Of a stretch of 64,000 nt of DNA, positions 11,526-23,499 are shown one piece after another. Numbering within the stretch: the first letter of the stretch is position 1; each line of letters begins with the position of its first letter. The stretch spans positions 8,239,708 through 8,303,707 of the forward strand of contig NC_056052.1 in NCBI RefSeq assembly GCF_004379255.2, in the 5' to 3' direction. The notes beneath the pieces are model-generated. The model was given only the letters and a program-made list of their open reading frames with translations, was not told where the DNA came from and did no database searches. Made by a program: the position numbers and the translations under genes. This DNA comes from Salvia splendens. Lineage: Eukaryota; Streptophyta; Magnoliopsida; Lamiales; Lamiaceae.

Positions 11526-11746
11526 TATATATGCACATAGAGTTGTAATCAATTGCAAAGTGCATTTTCACTACAAACTGCAAACTAAAATGATCTGTCA
11601 TCAAAAAATTTCAATGCATTGTCAACCTGTAGACATTATGTTAACATTTTTGTTTATGTTATTTGTCATATATTGACACCAGATCTGAAAAATTTAATGG
11701 TTCAAATTTAGTTTGTAGTACTATAGGACCATGTATGTACACATAT

Positions 11747-11992
11747 ACTCTTTCCGTCCACGAAAAATAGTGTTATTTTGCTATTTCGGGATGTTAAAAA
11801 AATAGTCTCATTTCTAAAAATGAAAATTTTCTCTGCATACTTTATTCACTCTTTCTCCTCTTTCCCATATTTTAACCCTCTTTCTTAATATCTCTCTTAT
11901 TTTACCCAATTTTTCTTCTCCTTTCCTACATTATCAATTTCTCATCAAAACTGTCGTCCATAAATGAGACTACTTTTTATGGACGGAGGAAG
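11747..11992. mobile_element. Stowaway-like MITE
   Basis: TIRs are CTCTTTCCGTCCACGAAAAA and inverted TTTTTATGGACGGAGGAAG, each next to TA. Confidence 0.75.
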
Positions 11993-12248
11993 TATTTTAT
12001 GTAGTGTTGTTTTCTGAGTTAAGTAGAGAAAAATAGTAGAGAGAGTGATGTATCTATTATAAGAAATGTTTTATTAAGTACGTTAGATATTTTGGTAAAT
12101 ACAATTATGTACATTTATCACCACCCATAATAAAATGTGAGTATAATAAGTTAGTGGAAAGTGAGGTATGAAAGGAAAGCAAAGTGGACAACATATCGCG
12201 GACGGACAAAAATGACAAAATTGGACAACATTTCACGGACGGAGGGAG
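11993..12248. mobile_element. Stowaway-like MITE, left end truncated
   Basis: The right end CACGGACGGAGGGAG is clear and is preceded by a related copy (GCGGACGGACAAAAATGAC) about 40 bp inward. The left end directly abuts the MITE at 11747-11992 and lacks its TIR. Confidence 0.5.
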
Positions 12249-12846
12249 TAAAAACTAAAGAGCAAAACTTATATAGCGATTCAGTTACGGAAACTATACA
12301 TAAATTGTACATGTACATAATATCCTTAAAATTTTAAATTTAATTGAATTTAATTAAAAATTAGTTTTGTTATTTATTGTATTATATGTATTGATAAGAA
12401 AGAAGTGATATGAGAATTTTATGTCAAATTGTAATATGATTTCGAGCTTGACTCGAATTAATTATACAATATTTAGTAAGAAAATATTTTTTTTCTTAAA
12501 TAAAAAAATATTTAAGTTAAAATTTCAACTTTTTTCTATGTGTTGCAAAATGATTAGTATGAAATTTATTTTAAATCAACCAATGTTTATAAATCGATTT
12601 TCAATGTAAAATGTTAAAAAAAATCGATTATGTACGCACAATTATGTACATTTATCACTACCATTTTATTATAAAACTAAATATAAATGTAGGACCTACA
12701 TTCTACTAACCTTTTTCATTCAATTTTTTTTACATTTCTTAAAACCCGTATCGAGTCAAACTTGGATAATATTTTGCGGGTGAAGGGAATATGTAAGTAT
12801 TAATAAAATATTCTATTTTATTCAGTAACACTTGTTAGTTTTCATA
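12249..12846. other. AT-rich spacer, traces of a decayed MITE
   Basis: No gene. A faint right-end motif (TTTTGCGGGTGAAGGGAATA near 12772-12791) suggests an old Stowaway copy. Confidence 0.4.
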
Positions 12847-13047
12847 CTCCATCCGTCCCATAGTAGATGTCACACTTTCCTTTTTAGTTTGTCCTACAAA
12901 AGATGTCATATTTCATTTTTTAGAAAAAGCTCTCTCTCACATTAATATAAATATACTATTTTCTCTCTCCATTTAACACACAAAATAATACCTCCTAAAA
13001 TCCCGTGCCAATTTACAAGTGTGACATCTACTATGAGACAGAGAGAG
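12847..13047. mobile_element. Stowaway-like MITE
   Basis: TIRs are CTCCATCCGTCCCATAGTAG and an inverted copy ending CTACTATGAGACAGAGAGAG, with TA on both sides. The arms repeat GATGTCACACTT inverted. Confidence 0.75.
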
Positions 13048-13581
13048 TACTATATTAATCATGTCATCGCAATAAATTGTTTATCTATTTAGTAATTTTA
13101 ATAGAAATTAAACCTTTTGTGATCAATTGACAATTTTAGTTTTAATTAATTTTAATTTAGAATATACTCTCTTCATTGTACTGAAGATTACACACTTTTC
13201 ATTTTAGTTTGTCCTATCCAAAATGGTATATTATTAAAAATGAAAACATCTCCATCTCTCCCTGCATAAAATCTCATGTCATCCAAGGAAGGGATCATCT
13301 TCGTTGGGACAGAAGGGTAATTGCTACTTTTGTAGAAGTAATCAACTACTATATTTTATTTTTAGAGCTTTTACCGTGTGAACAGAAATTAAATATAATA
13401 AAATTAATATTTAGATCCTAACTTTTACTTTTATGAAACATGTACGATTAAAAAATGTTAACATATTTAGAACAAATTAAATGTATAAAACAACACAAAT
13501 AATGCTAAATGTGCATTGAATGATATTAGTGCTTGCGAATAATACTTACATATGGCATGTAACCCTACACCCTAAATGCTA
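13048..13581. other. Spacer, no gene; one solo MITE end
   Basis: A left-end-like motif (CTCTCTTCATTGTACTGAAG near 13166) stands alone. The 70-codon ORF at 13209 has no family features. Confidence 0.4.
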
Positions 13582-14011
13582 CTCCCTCCGTCCATGATTT
13601 ATTGACACCAATTTTCTTTTTTTGTTTATCCACAATTAATTAACTACTTTTTACTACTTTTTGTAATAGACCTCACATTCCACTAACTTATCATACTTAC
13701 ATTTTAGGTATTACTACCTCCGTTCCACATTAAATGTCACATTTAATGTGGTCACGAGTTCAAGAAATGTAAAGAAAAGTGAGCTGAATAAGTTAGTGGA
13801 TTATGAGTCACACTTATATATAAAAATGAAATGTGACTCTTATTGTGAAACGGACCGAAATAGCAAAATTTGATACTTGTTGTGGGATGGAGGTAGTATA
13901 AAACTAATATATAATCCACATTCCACTAATTTTTTAAACACACTTTCAATATATTGTTTAAAACCCGTGACAAGTCAAAAGGGTTCAATTCATCGTGAAC
14001 GAAGGAGGGAG
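13582..14011. mobile_element. Stowaway-like MITE split by a second MITE
   Basis: The outer ends are CTCCCTCCGTCCATGATTTA and inverted CGTGAACGAAGGAGGGAG, next to TA. A second MITE (13714-13896) sits inside it, so the outer copy is the older insertion. Confidence 0.65.
13714..13896. mobile_element. Stowaway-like MITE nested in another
   Basis: TIRs are CTACCTCCGTTCCACATTAA and inverted TGTTGTGGGATGGAGGTAG, flanked by TA. It lies wholly within 13582-14011. Confidence 0.65.
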
Positions 14012-15873
14012 TACAGTTGTATCTTCTCGAGTCTTGACGAATTCAGATTGGAATTTTATCCATGTGCACTTGAATAACAGAGTACGCATCTCCACATTAG
14101 TTTATACCTATCATGTGGACAACCTACTCAAATTGAATCCATTCTATACTAATTAATGTTTTATAGCAGTTTAATACTCAGATAATCAGATTACGAAGTA
14201 AATTTTGGACAATAGTTGCAATCTGAAACAATAGGGAACGAATGTAGCACAAAAATCTGCTTCATCATTCTTACTACTACACATCAATACTCAAACCCTT
14301 GGTTAGGGAAAATGCAGTAGAGTAACCTTTGCTTCCTAGACATCTTCTTCTTCATAGAATTAGCGTGTCGCATGTTTACTGCCCTGCCGTTCGGGACAAG
14401 AAACAGAAGGTATATTAGACACATGAAATTACTACTACAGTACTAATCGTCAAGTAAACTGGACTTACTTTCTAGAAAATTTAGCAGCAACAAGAACTAC
14501 TATAACAAGGCTGCCTCTATCAAAACTGGTTAAGTTTTACACACGTCACGTCACAACTATAGTTATATAAATTTATTTTTCACTATGAAAAACTGTGGAT
14601 CTTGTTTACTGGAAAAAGTTCTTCAACATATGTAAAAGTAACACAGGGGATGTGAGATGTATTTATGACCCAACAGCCATGGTTGAGATGATATTTAACA
14701 ATAGGTAATGCATGCTCTTTAAACTGCGGAACGAAAGCATTTCAAGTATGACGAAGTGTGGGCAATTGTCCAGAACCACTTTTCCGCCGGTTTCTGAGCC
14801 TAAAGAGAAGCAAATTCTCCTCCTTTGGCCAATCTCTACGAGCGGAAGGGCTGATTCTATCTATCTGAATGTCACGATAGAAGAGAGTACGCACTTTTAC
14901 CCAACGATGGAGAGCAGTCACGTGAGGAATAAAGTTGCTAAGAGGGAGAGGAAAATTCTGGCGACGACGAGCACTGAATTTGACCCAGACTCTCTTCTCG
15001 TCCATTAATTCGATACAATTGACAACATTGGAGACACAATGTTAATTAAGGAATACTCCTTTATGCTTGTGTCAGATATGTCGACGATGAGGATGAGCAA
15101 TGCAACAAGGAAACAACATGAAGAACTGCTTCTACAACTAGCAAGCAAATTGTTACCGTAGGATTTTTAACTATGTTTTAGTGTAGTATTGTTTTAATTT
15201 AGTAATTCAGAATTTTAAATTAAGTTTTTTTATATTTTATTGAGATAGTCTTAAGCATAACTTTGATTTACTTTTGAACCATAAATGAATGAAGAAAATC
15301 TAGGCACTACAAAATTATTGAACATCCATCCTCACTTTATCATCTTTAAAGTGACCAGGATAAGACTTGAGTTTATCAAAGCTTGTGTATTCCTCCTTAT
15401 CTTCTTAGAAACTAACAAATATCAACAACCGAAGTAATGAATGGCGGTGATGGTGGGGTAGCACGTTATCAAGTGTGGTTCATGTACTTGAGGATTTACT
15501 AACTCTTGTTTCTTGAGTAAGGCACAAAAATGGTTTACGAAATAACTTGACAATGAATAGCTTCTTATATCATCAAGACTACAATAATGTATGCCAAATG
15601 TGTAAAACCAGAGCTAGTATTATTTTCAATAAAAGAATCTACCACGGCTGTAACCTCTAAATATCATATGCTCTCAACTAAAGATAACTAAAGAATCCTA
15701 AACATTATTAAGAAGTAATCTACAGAACTTAAAGTTACGTAGCGTTGAATGTGTGATTCGAAACTAAAAAACATATTTGAACATTGCTCATTTTCACAAT
15801 TCATGCCAAGCATATAAGTAAATATAAACAAATAGTAACCTGTACTGAGATTATAACCACATTCCTAACATAA
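14012..15873. other. Spacer 3' of MZT1, no gene recognised
   Basis: Less AT-rich than its surroundings and free of MITEs. Short ORFs exist on both strands over 14712-15008, but neither resembles a known family. The minus strand could hold 3' UTR or further exons of the MZT1 transcript, since a donor-like CGAG|GTATTG lies just after the MZT1 stop. This is unproven. Confidence 0.35.
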
Positions 15874-17070
15874 GAGCATCCACTACGCGTCCCGCGCGCG
15901 GCTCGCGTTCCATCCCGGAGGGACGGTTCCGCTGCGGGACGCGTTGCAACGTTCGTCCCGTCCCGTAGCCCGTCCCCAGCCCGTCCCGTAGCCCGTATCC
16001 GCGAGACAAGGGACGCGCCGGCCTGTCACGCGCCCGGGCGACGTGGCGCGCCCCCGATGCATGCGTGACGCCCACTCGCTGGCCCGTGAGTGGGCGTCGT
16101 CACGGATGACGCAATAAATCAATTTTTTTAAAAAAATCGAATTTAAAAAAAAATACTTTTTATTTATAAAAATTGTTTTTATATTTAAAAACAATTTTTA
16201 CAAATAATTAAATACAAGAAATTCGTAATAGCCCACATATATTTGATGGGCTTGCGAATTCATGAAACTCATTCTTGGTTGCTTCTCTTTTATAGAGACA
16301 ACCTTGAATGTTTTATGTTCCACTTTCGATGTGGGACAAAGTTATTCTTGGTTGCTTCCCTTTTATAGAGACAACCTTGAATGTTTTATGTTCCACTTTC
16401 GATGTGGGACAAAGTCATTCTTGATTGCTTCCCTTTTATAGAGATAACCTTGAATGTTTTATGTTCCACTTTCGATGTGGGACAAAGTCATTCTTGGTTG
16501 CTTCTCTTTTATAGAGACAACCTTGAATGCTTTATGTTTCACTTTCGATGTGGGATAAAGTCATTCTTGGTTGTTCTTCTTTTATAGAGACATCCTTGAA
16601 TGTTTTATGTTTCACTTTCGATGTGGGACAAAATCATTCTTGGTTGTTTCTCTTTTATAGAGACATCCAAGAATGATTTTGTCCCAAATCGAAAGTGAAA
16701 TATAAAACATTCAAGGATGTCCATATAAAATTGTATTTTAAATTATGTCATTTTTATTTTTTAAAGATTTTAATTATGTTTTTTTTTTAAATTTTACGTT
16801 GTATTTTTATTTTATGTTGTAATGTTGTTTTAATTTTAATGAATTGTGTTCGTTTAAATTGAATTGGGTTGGAAAAAAAAATAAAAAATGAAATTGAATG
16901 AATAGTAATTAAGGGACGGAATAAGGGACGGTTAAAGGACGGAGCGTTGCAGGTTCCGTCCCTTAGTTAAGGGATGGAGGAAAAAAGGACAGTGGGGCCC
17001 TCAAATAGTGGTCAAATAGTAGTTAAGGGACGGTTTAAGGGACGGTATAGAGACAGCGTAGTGGATGGCC
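15874..17070. mobile_element. PIF/Harbinger non-autonomous element with snRNA-promoter-like array, inverted copy
   Basis: TAA lies at 15871-15873 and 17071-17073. The ends are GAGCATCCACTACGCG and inverted GGCCATCCACTACGCTG. It is the element type of 5024-6112 in the opposite orientation: GC-rich end first (with CCCACTCGCTGGCCCGTGAGTGGG), then the array, an A/T segment, and a GGGACGG-rich end. It ends only 60 bp from the MZT1 stop codon, probably within that gene's 3' region. Confidence 0.85.
16290..16730 (-). repeat. Tandem 73-bp USE-TATA units (minus), with one inverted unit at the end
   Basis: CGATGTGGGAC (the USE read on the minus strand) occurs at 16327, 16400, 16473, 16546 (ends GGGAT) and 16619, giving a regular 73-bp step. 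Each is paired with CTTTTATAG on its left. At the right edge, a TATA part of a sixth unit runs into an opposite-facing unit (GTCCCAAATCG at about 16682, then ATATAAAAT), forming a partial hairpin. Units are more diverged here than at 5362-5720, so this copy may be older. Confidence 0.68.
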
Positions 17071-17130
17071 TAATCATACAGAATATAGCAAAGCATGAAC
17101 ACATAACAAAACTAATTCAACAATACCTCG

Positions 17131-17319
17131 TTATGGAGCCGTTGATTCTCTACAAAGCTCCTTAACCACGGCTGCCAAAGATTCAGGGTTTATACCCATT
17201 TGACAAAGAGCGATCAGAATCGAAAGCGTGTGGCGGTCCAAACCAGTTTCGAGGATGTTAGACATGTGAAATGCTAAGTCCAGAGAATCCCGTGCAGTTC
17301 TTGCTGCCTCTGGATCCAT
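17131..17319 (-). CDS. MZT1: MOZART1 / GIP, gamma-tubulin complex component
   Basis: This 62-residue protein matches the plant MOZART1/GIP family across its length: TARDSLDLAFHMSNILETGL, then DRHTLSILIALCQMGINPE and a final AAVVKEL helix. These small alpha-helical proteins bind the N-terminus of GCP3-type subunits. They recruit and activate gamma-tubulin ring complexes at the nuclear envelope and cortex, and so control microtubule nucleation. Typical length is about 70 residues, so the tail here is slightly short. The start is the only ATG in frame. It lies 3 nt after a TTGGTGTAG acceptor-like site, so a 5' UTR intron is likely, with the leader exon around 17640-17700. A GTATTG donor-like site just after the stop hints at a 3' UTR intron. 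A Harbinger element sits 60 bp downstream and another about 650 bp upstream. Confidence 0.92.
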   Translation of the reverse strand: MDPEAARTARDSLDLAFHMSNILETGLDRHTLSILIALCQMGINPESLAAVVKELCRESTAP

Positions 17320-17971
17320 GCCCTACACCAAATTTTTTTGCTTTTTTAGGTCTTTCCACAATCAATCAAAACAAAATTTCAACTTGATATACTATTGCAG
17401 CCTCGTTTTATGTAAACCAATACTTGATTTTTTGGGGGAAATTTCAGTTCGGCAACAACTAAGCAAAACAAAATTAAATTCCGAAAATTCAGTTTGCTAA
17501 TTCACGTAATTGAACCGAGGTAATCAACATTGCAAATATATATATGGAATTTCACAGAATAGGATAGGGTTTGAACAGATGATCACACCAATTGCAAAAT
17601 TAGTAATCACAAGCAGGATTTAAAAAAAACAAAAAAAATCAGCAGGGATACGCTGGAGTCTTCGCACCGTTGAGATCCGGCGACGGCTCGGTGGTCGGCA
17701 AAAGTCCGATGGGAGAGGAGAAGAGGAGGGAAGAGAGAAACCGCTGAATGAGGGAGAGAGAGGGACTTTCCTCAAATGGACCTTTTTTATTTAAAAGTAG
17801 ACTAATAAGAGTTGGCCCATGATTAATATGTGAGCCCATGTCCTCCAATTTAATTCTTAGGCTTGAAAGAATTAAGATATTGGATTATATTTAATTAATA
17901 TTTGGATAAAAATTAATTAAATGTTAAGTATAAATTTAATTAATTGTATAGGATTAAACTTTTTGGATTAA

Positions 17972-19801
17972 GAGCATCCGCGGCGGTGGCGACTTGAACA
18001 TCCGCAGCGGTGGCGAAAGTCGCCACCGCCGTCCGCGCCGTTGGCAAGGCGAAGGACCGCCGCCGCTGCAGCCGCGCCGCTGGCACGGCGCTGCTCGATG
18101 TATCGAGCACGTCCGTGCCAGCGGACGCACACGTGTCGCGCTCCCATTCGTCAACGGCATAGCCGTTGTGTTTAAACTTTTTTTATTTTTTTTTTAAAAT
18201 CGGTTTTTTATTAAAAAAACCGATAATAAAAAAAAATTCACTTCCCCAAAAAAATATATCCGTTTATAACCGTTTTTTACACCTTTTTAATTTTTTTTTC
18301 ATTTTTTTTACCACAAAAATACACACTTTCATCTATAAATACCCCCAATTTCACCCCAAAAATTCACATCAAACTACACAACTCTCATCATCATTCTCCA
18401 ATATCCATTCTCATCTCCATTCTCTCATATCCATTTTCATCTTCATTCTCTCATACCCTACAACATCACTATGTCCGGCCAAGACGATAACCCTTCGGGC
18501 TCCCACGGTTGGAACCCCGAATGGTTCGGTTCACAACCGTTTCCTAGTCCGGAAACGGAATATTCGGCCCCTCCTCAAACCCAAGATTCGGCCGTTCCGG
18601 GTGGCTATCGTCCATACCCAATCGACGACCAAGGTGCCTCCGAAGGGCGCTACGGGTGGACATCGGAGCCTAGGCATCGCGCCCCTTCCCAAATGCCGAT
18701 TCCTCCATCTCGCGCCGGTGTCCGCACACCGTACTCACCGGCGGAGATGGAAAGATTGTTCAAGGCGTACTTGGAAATCTCCGAAGATGCGGTGGTTGGA
18801 ACGAACCAATCCGGCGATCACTTTTGGTGGCGCGTCTCTAGCCGGTACAATGCAAACCGGCCGCCCGGAACGATCGAGCGCAACGAGAGTATGGTGCGCA
18901 ACTGCATCGGCCGAGCCAACGAAGAAATTGGCAAGTTCAACGGCTATTTCATCCAGGAGTCCCGGAATGCCGGGAGCGGCCGAAGCGAGGTCGACATCAT
19001 CACCGCCGCGCTGAGCACCTACCAATCCATGAACGGTAAGTCGTTCAAATATCTTAACGTTTGGCAGGAGACGCGGACGCACCCGAAGTATAAGGGAGGC
19101 ATAACATCCTCCTCTAGCGACTCCTCCAAACGATCAAGGTCGGTAGCCCTATCCGACTCCGGCTCGGAAGAAGTGGCTAGCCAACTCGCCGGAGCTAACT
19201 TGGGTAGCCCCGACGCCGGACAGAGCGGTTCCCAACGCCGCCCCCAAGGAAGGAAGAAGGCGGCGGCCAACCGTCGTCGCGGCTCGACTCCCGAAGCCGC
19301 TCCCGCTCCCTATGTGCCACCTCCACCTTCGAACAACTCGCTGTGGATGCTCTTAAGCCAACTCAATATGGCCGATAGGTCATCTATGACCCCCACGCAA
19401 CTTGAAACACACGAGACCATGATAAAAGGTCTCCAAAAACAATTGGGGTTGATCCCGCCGGATGCGTAGTCTTATTAGGAGTTTAATTATGTAATTTTTA
19501 ATTTTTATGATTTTAATTATGTAATTTTTTATTTAAGGAGTTTAATTATGTAATTTTTAATTTTTAGGATTTTAATTATGTATTTTTTAATTTTATTTGT
19601 AATTTGTAATATTTATTATGGTTTTTAAATGGATTTTAATATTATGGAAATGTTATTGTTTAATTGAATTTTATATTAATTGTGCTCGTCCTTGCGGAAG
19701 AGCACAGTTGTGGGTGTTGTGCTCTTGCCAGAGAGCAGGCATGAATAGTACCGTCCGGGCCCACAACCGTGCCGCTGGCAAGAGCACGGTTGTGGATGCT
19801 C
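17972..19801. mobile_element. PIF/Harbinger element with intact ORF1
   Basis: TAA lies at 17969-17971 and 19802-19804. Ends are GAGCATCCGCGGCGG and inverted GAGCATCCACAACCG, which match well only over the outer 9-10 bp. Subterminal GC-rich repeats (GCCAGCGGC / GCCGCTGGC) are present on both sides. It encodes ORF1 on the plus strand and no transposase. Confidence 0.88.
18471..19469 (+). CDS. Harbinger ORF1, Myb/SANT-like protein, intact
   Basis: This is a 332-residue open frame. The N-terminal third is disordered (Ser/Pro/Gly-rich with a YRPYPID segment). From about residue 85 a trihelix/Myb-like domain follows: RTPYSPAEMERLFKAYLEIS, FWWRVSSRYN, and a further helix with IGRANEEIGKFNGYF. The 'NGKSFKYLNVW' segment typical of this protein family comes next, then a basic Ser-rich linker with an RRPQGRKKAAANRRR nuclear-localisation-like patch. 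A C-terminal helix (THETMIKGLQKQLGLIPPD) ends it. The start ATG follows a leader rich in CATTCTCATC repeats. Harbinger transposition needs ORF1 and ORF2; this copy could supply ORF1 to relatives. It is the only unbroken ORF1 in the window. Confidence 0.85.
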   Translation: MSGQDDNPSGSHGWNPEWFGSQPFPSPETEYSAPPQTQDSAVPGGYRPYPIDDQGASEGRYGWTSEPRHRAPSQMPIPPSRAGVRTPYSPAEMERLFKAYLEISEDAVVGTNQSGDHFWWRVSSRYNANRPPGTIERNESMVRNCIGRANEEIGKFNGYFIQESRNAGSGRSEVDIITAALSTYQSMNGKSFKYLNVWQETRTHPKYKGGITSSSSDSSKRSRSVALSDSGSEEVASQLAGANLGSPDAGQSGSQRRPQGRKKAAANRRRGSTPEAAPAPYVPPPPSNNSLWMLLSQLNMADRSSMTPTQLETHETMIKGLQKQLGLIPPDA

Positions 19802-20662
19802 TAATTTAAGTAAGAGAGTTTGCATTATTTGATCCAAATAAAGCCTTGGATTTATTTAACAAATTAATCTCTTGATTAATTGATTCCAAGAATTAAATCT
19901 CCCGATTCGACACTACACATATCCTAGGTCCATATCATCGGCTTTTATTTTATTTCTCGTAACCAAATGGGTTATTATATTTTATAGGAAAAGGTACATC
20001 ACGAATTTAACGTTAGTATCGTTTTACGAAGTTTGGAAGTGTACGAAGTGAACTTTTCTATCCTATATCCTATATCCTATATCCTATAAGGCCTTCCATG
20101 CTCAACTCCCCATTGCCAGCAGACGAAATGGAGCGTTTAATGTTATCGTTCTCATCTCATATGCAGACACTCAAATCTCTTTCTAACTCACTTAACTCTG
20201 TTGCAGAGTACAATATGCAGGATCTCCAGATACCGACTATCCATGTTTTGGGGTGGCCAAGGGGAAGAACACAATGTGTTCCATGAACAAACTTGTGTAG
20301 ACCTTCAAAGGAAGAAATAAACATGGTAGTAAATTGCTTTCTTATTACATTTTTTTGAAATGAAGTATGATTGGGTATCAGATTCAGATTAAAACAATGT
20401 AAACTAACATCTATTGAACGGCTGCTAAGTTTCTACATAAAATCCCGTGTCGAAAACCAAGTGTTTCATATTCATTGGGACCAATGTAGTATAAAACTGG
20501 TGTTTATATATTAGAGTGAACTTCAAATTAAGTTAGATGTATGGAAAATGGAATTTACCCTTTTTAGGTCTCTGAATTCGAAAGAATATCATCATGATCT
20601 ATCTAGAAACTCATTAATCACATTCAAGTCATTCCCAATTGTTTGTTTTTTATTATGCTCTT
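19802..20662. other. Spacer, unrecognised 62-codon ORF
   Basis: A 9-bp step repeat (TATATCCTA) lies at about 20055-20090. The plus-strand ORF at 20098-20286 (PLPADEMERLMLSFSSHMQ, then a Leu/Ser heptad-like stretch) reads like a helical protein exon, but I do not recognise it. No partner exon is evident. Confidence 0.35.
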
Positions 20663-21314
20663 TGATGAGTCCGCGAATTGTTGATGTTAGTGAATGCAGG
20701 AAAATACAGATCACGACACAGAGAATTTTACGTGGTTCGATTTACTGAGGTAAATCTACGTCCACGGGGAGAAATGGGGGCAGGTTTGTATTGCTTGATC
20801 TGGAATTACAGCTTACAACACAGACTTGCTATATGGTATTTTTCTCTAGAGAGCTTCTAACCCCTTTCTATCAGATCTAAGTTCTATTTATACATTGAAC
20901 TAAGATCGTGGCTTACATCATCACTCTAGGTCGTGGAGGTCGTGTAGGTCATGGCCTAAGATCGTGGCCTGAGTTGACGCCACGTGGTAGTGGGTGTGTT
21001 GGAAGTTGTGGAAATCCTGCATGGGTCCACTAACTCCTTGTTCGGTCGAAAACTGAGACCGAACTGCTTTGGTTGCCGATCTGAGAGTAGAGCTTGATGC
21101 CGACCTGAGAGCAGAGCTTGGTTGGCTTTTACCGAGCTGTAGGCTGAGGCCGAACTCTTTGGTAATGCCGAACTCGCAGAGCTTGATTGGTCGGCTTTTA
21201 CCGAGCTGTAGGCTGAGGCCGAACTCTTTGGTAATGCCGAACTCATACTCTTCCTTGGGCTTTGGGCTGATGGGCCGTCATTGCTGTCGGGCTTGTTTAG
21301 TACGCACCCCATCA
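20663..21314 (-). repeat. LTR (3' LTR of gypsy element)
   Basis: 652 bp, TGATGAGTC...CCCCATCA. It contains an internal direct duplication of about 67 bp (GGCTTTTACCGAGCTGTAGG repeated at 21126 and 21194). Confidence 0.95.
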
Positions 21315-21650
21315 CTACCCCCCCCCGAAAGACGAAGTGAATCACTTCGGCGAAGCGAGTCACTTCGGCATTCTGGATAAAGGTACGGGGGAGGCTGACG
21401 TCAGGGGACGTGCCTTGCATGTGGCTGCATTAAATGCGACAGTAAAATCCGGCCGTTGAATCCTGAAAAGGTGGGATTCGAAACGGTGCGACGATTTTGA
21501 AATCTTCGCCGAATCTGATAAATACCTCCCTTCTTCATCATTGAAGCACTTTTGCGACTGCTTCTTCTGCACTCTATCTCCTTTGCGAAAATTCTCTCTC
21601 CGCTTTCAAGAACTTCTTCAGACTTTCTTCACCTTCAAAAAGTAAGAAAA

Positions 21651-23499
21651 ATGTCTTCTTCTTCTTCGGAGTCGGGTAGCGGTAGGAAAGGGGATAAGGG
21701 GTCTCCTAGCCGGAAAGAATCCGGGGAGAAGACCGTAGAGTACTTTCACAGCGTCTTGAGTAAGGACACCGTGATATCTCTACACGAAAAATATCTTCTT
21801 CCCGGGGGGAAGGCGGTGGTTCCCGACGATGATCATAGGGCTAACGACCCGCCGGAGGGTTATGCCACCGTTTACGAAGCCTGCTTAGAATGCGGGCTTC
21901 GTTTCCCTCTTCCCCCACCTTTTGTAGAGCTTCTTGATTTTTTTCAACTCCCTTTAGGTCAGGTGACTCCGAACTCTTGGAGGCACTTATCGGCTTTTGC
22001 TGCCGAACTGCGTAGGCTAAATAAGGATCTGTCTCTGAGGGCAATCCTTAATTTTTTCCAGTTTAAAAGGAAGGGATCTTGGTTTTACTTGATCCCCTTA
22101 CAGCCTTTTAGGGCCTTCTGCAAAACCAAGTGGCCGAAATGGCAAAACCGTTTCTTTTTTTATAATAGGACTTCGGCTCCGGGCTTTCCTTGGAGAAGGC
22201 CGAAGTCCGTGATTCCCCATCCTCGGTTAGAACCGTTGGCCGAGCTCGAGGGCGAGCTCAATAAGATTCCTATGATTAGGAAACAGTATTCGGAAACTGA
22301 GCTCGTCAAGGGCGACCTCGTGTTCAATATCTCGTCTTCGGACGAAGAGGCCGAGGGTGAGGATTTCTCTTTTATGCTTTACTGCTTTAGCGGCGAAAAC
22401 TAACCTTGCTTTCTTGCTTTTTGGCAGTGTACATGCTGAATAAGGCTATCCGAAAGTCCTCCGGGCTTGAGGAGCCGGAGAAAGAGAAGGCTACCAGCTC
22501 GGCGCCTGATGCCGAGAAGAATCCGAAGAGGCAAAAGACCTCTTCGGGTCCAAAGAAGCCGGAGTCGACTTCGGCAAGTAGGAAGGGGAAGACCCAGAAG
22601 CCCCCGAGAGCGCCAGAGAAAGACGTGGTCTTGGCGCCTCCTTCGGAGCATATCTGTGAGCCATTTTTATGGCCCACGGACTTCGCCGAGGTGAATTGTC
22701 TTCTTGATTCTTTGGCTTGGCTTCTGTCCTGTATTTTTGGTGCCCTCTGTTGACTTTTTTCCTTATCCATTTTCAGAGGAACGATATGCTCTCCAAGCTC
22801 GTCGCCGTCGAACTCTCCAAAGCGTCCAACGACTATGCTGAGATGCAGAGGAAATTGGCGGCTGCTTGTCACCGGGCCGAGCAGGCCGAGGCAAACTTTG
22901 AGAAAGCCAGAGCTGCTAGGATTTCGGCCCAGGATGAAGCTCAGTTTGCCAAAAACCAGCTCGTCATCCAGCGAGAGCAGACGAAACGGAGTGATGCTGC
23001 CGCCGTGGTTGCCCAGGGGGAGGCTCTCCGTGTTTACACGGAGAAACTCTTTTTGAGCAGCCAGTTCTCGGCTTTTGTCGGTAGTCTGGTAAGGCTAATT
23101 GCCGATAAGGGCGAGCAGGGGGCCGACGTCGTGCTGCCTCTGTACAGCCGAGAGATAGCAGCTCGGCTTCAGAATCTGCCGCTCCTTGAGGAGCTCGCTT
23201 CATCCTCGGTCCTGCTTTCTGCAGACCGAGTCCGGAGTTGTCGAGCTGATCGGGACGAGAACCTGGAGGCTATCTTTGCCTCCGTGGGACCCGTTTCACC
23301 CGCTTCGACTTACAACGGAGAGGGTGAGGCCGAGCCGCTGGAGCTGGAGGCCGAAGTCGAGCGGGCCGGGCATCCGGAGAAGGAAGCCGATCAGGAGGCG
23401 GAGGCGAGGCCGGCAGGATGCGAGGCCGAGGCTGAGGTAGCTCAGGAGAAAGAAGCTGAACCAGACCAAGGAGCCGGAGACGAAGCTGGCGGAGTATGA
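21651..23499 (+). CDS. Antisense extra ORF of the gypsy element, three exons, plant transposon-type protein
   Basis: It is encoded opposite to gag. Exons 21651-22356, 22428-22690 and 22777-23499 join in phase (donors G|GTGAGG and GAG|GTGAAT; acceptors TTGGCAG and TTTTCAG), giving about 563 residues. A Ser-rich start is followed by a conserved block from about residue 60 to 190 (GYATVYEACLECGLRFPLPP, then FVELLDFFQLPLGQVTPNSW and FFQFKRKGSWFYL). This is the 'putative gypsy-type / plant transposon protein' family. Exon 2 is basic and Lys/Pro-rich; exon 3 is coiled coil with a Glu/Ala-rich end. Such antisense aORFs are known from Tat elements; their role is unknown. The joined frame has no stop, so the reading frame may still be under use. 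Confidence 0.75.

Noticed and set aside
14712..15008. Overlapping ORFs on both strands
   Set aside because: No recognisable domain, no splice context, no neighbouring exons.
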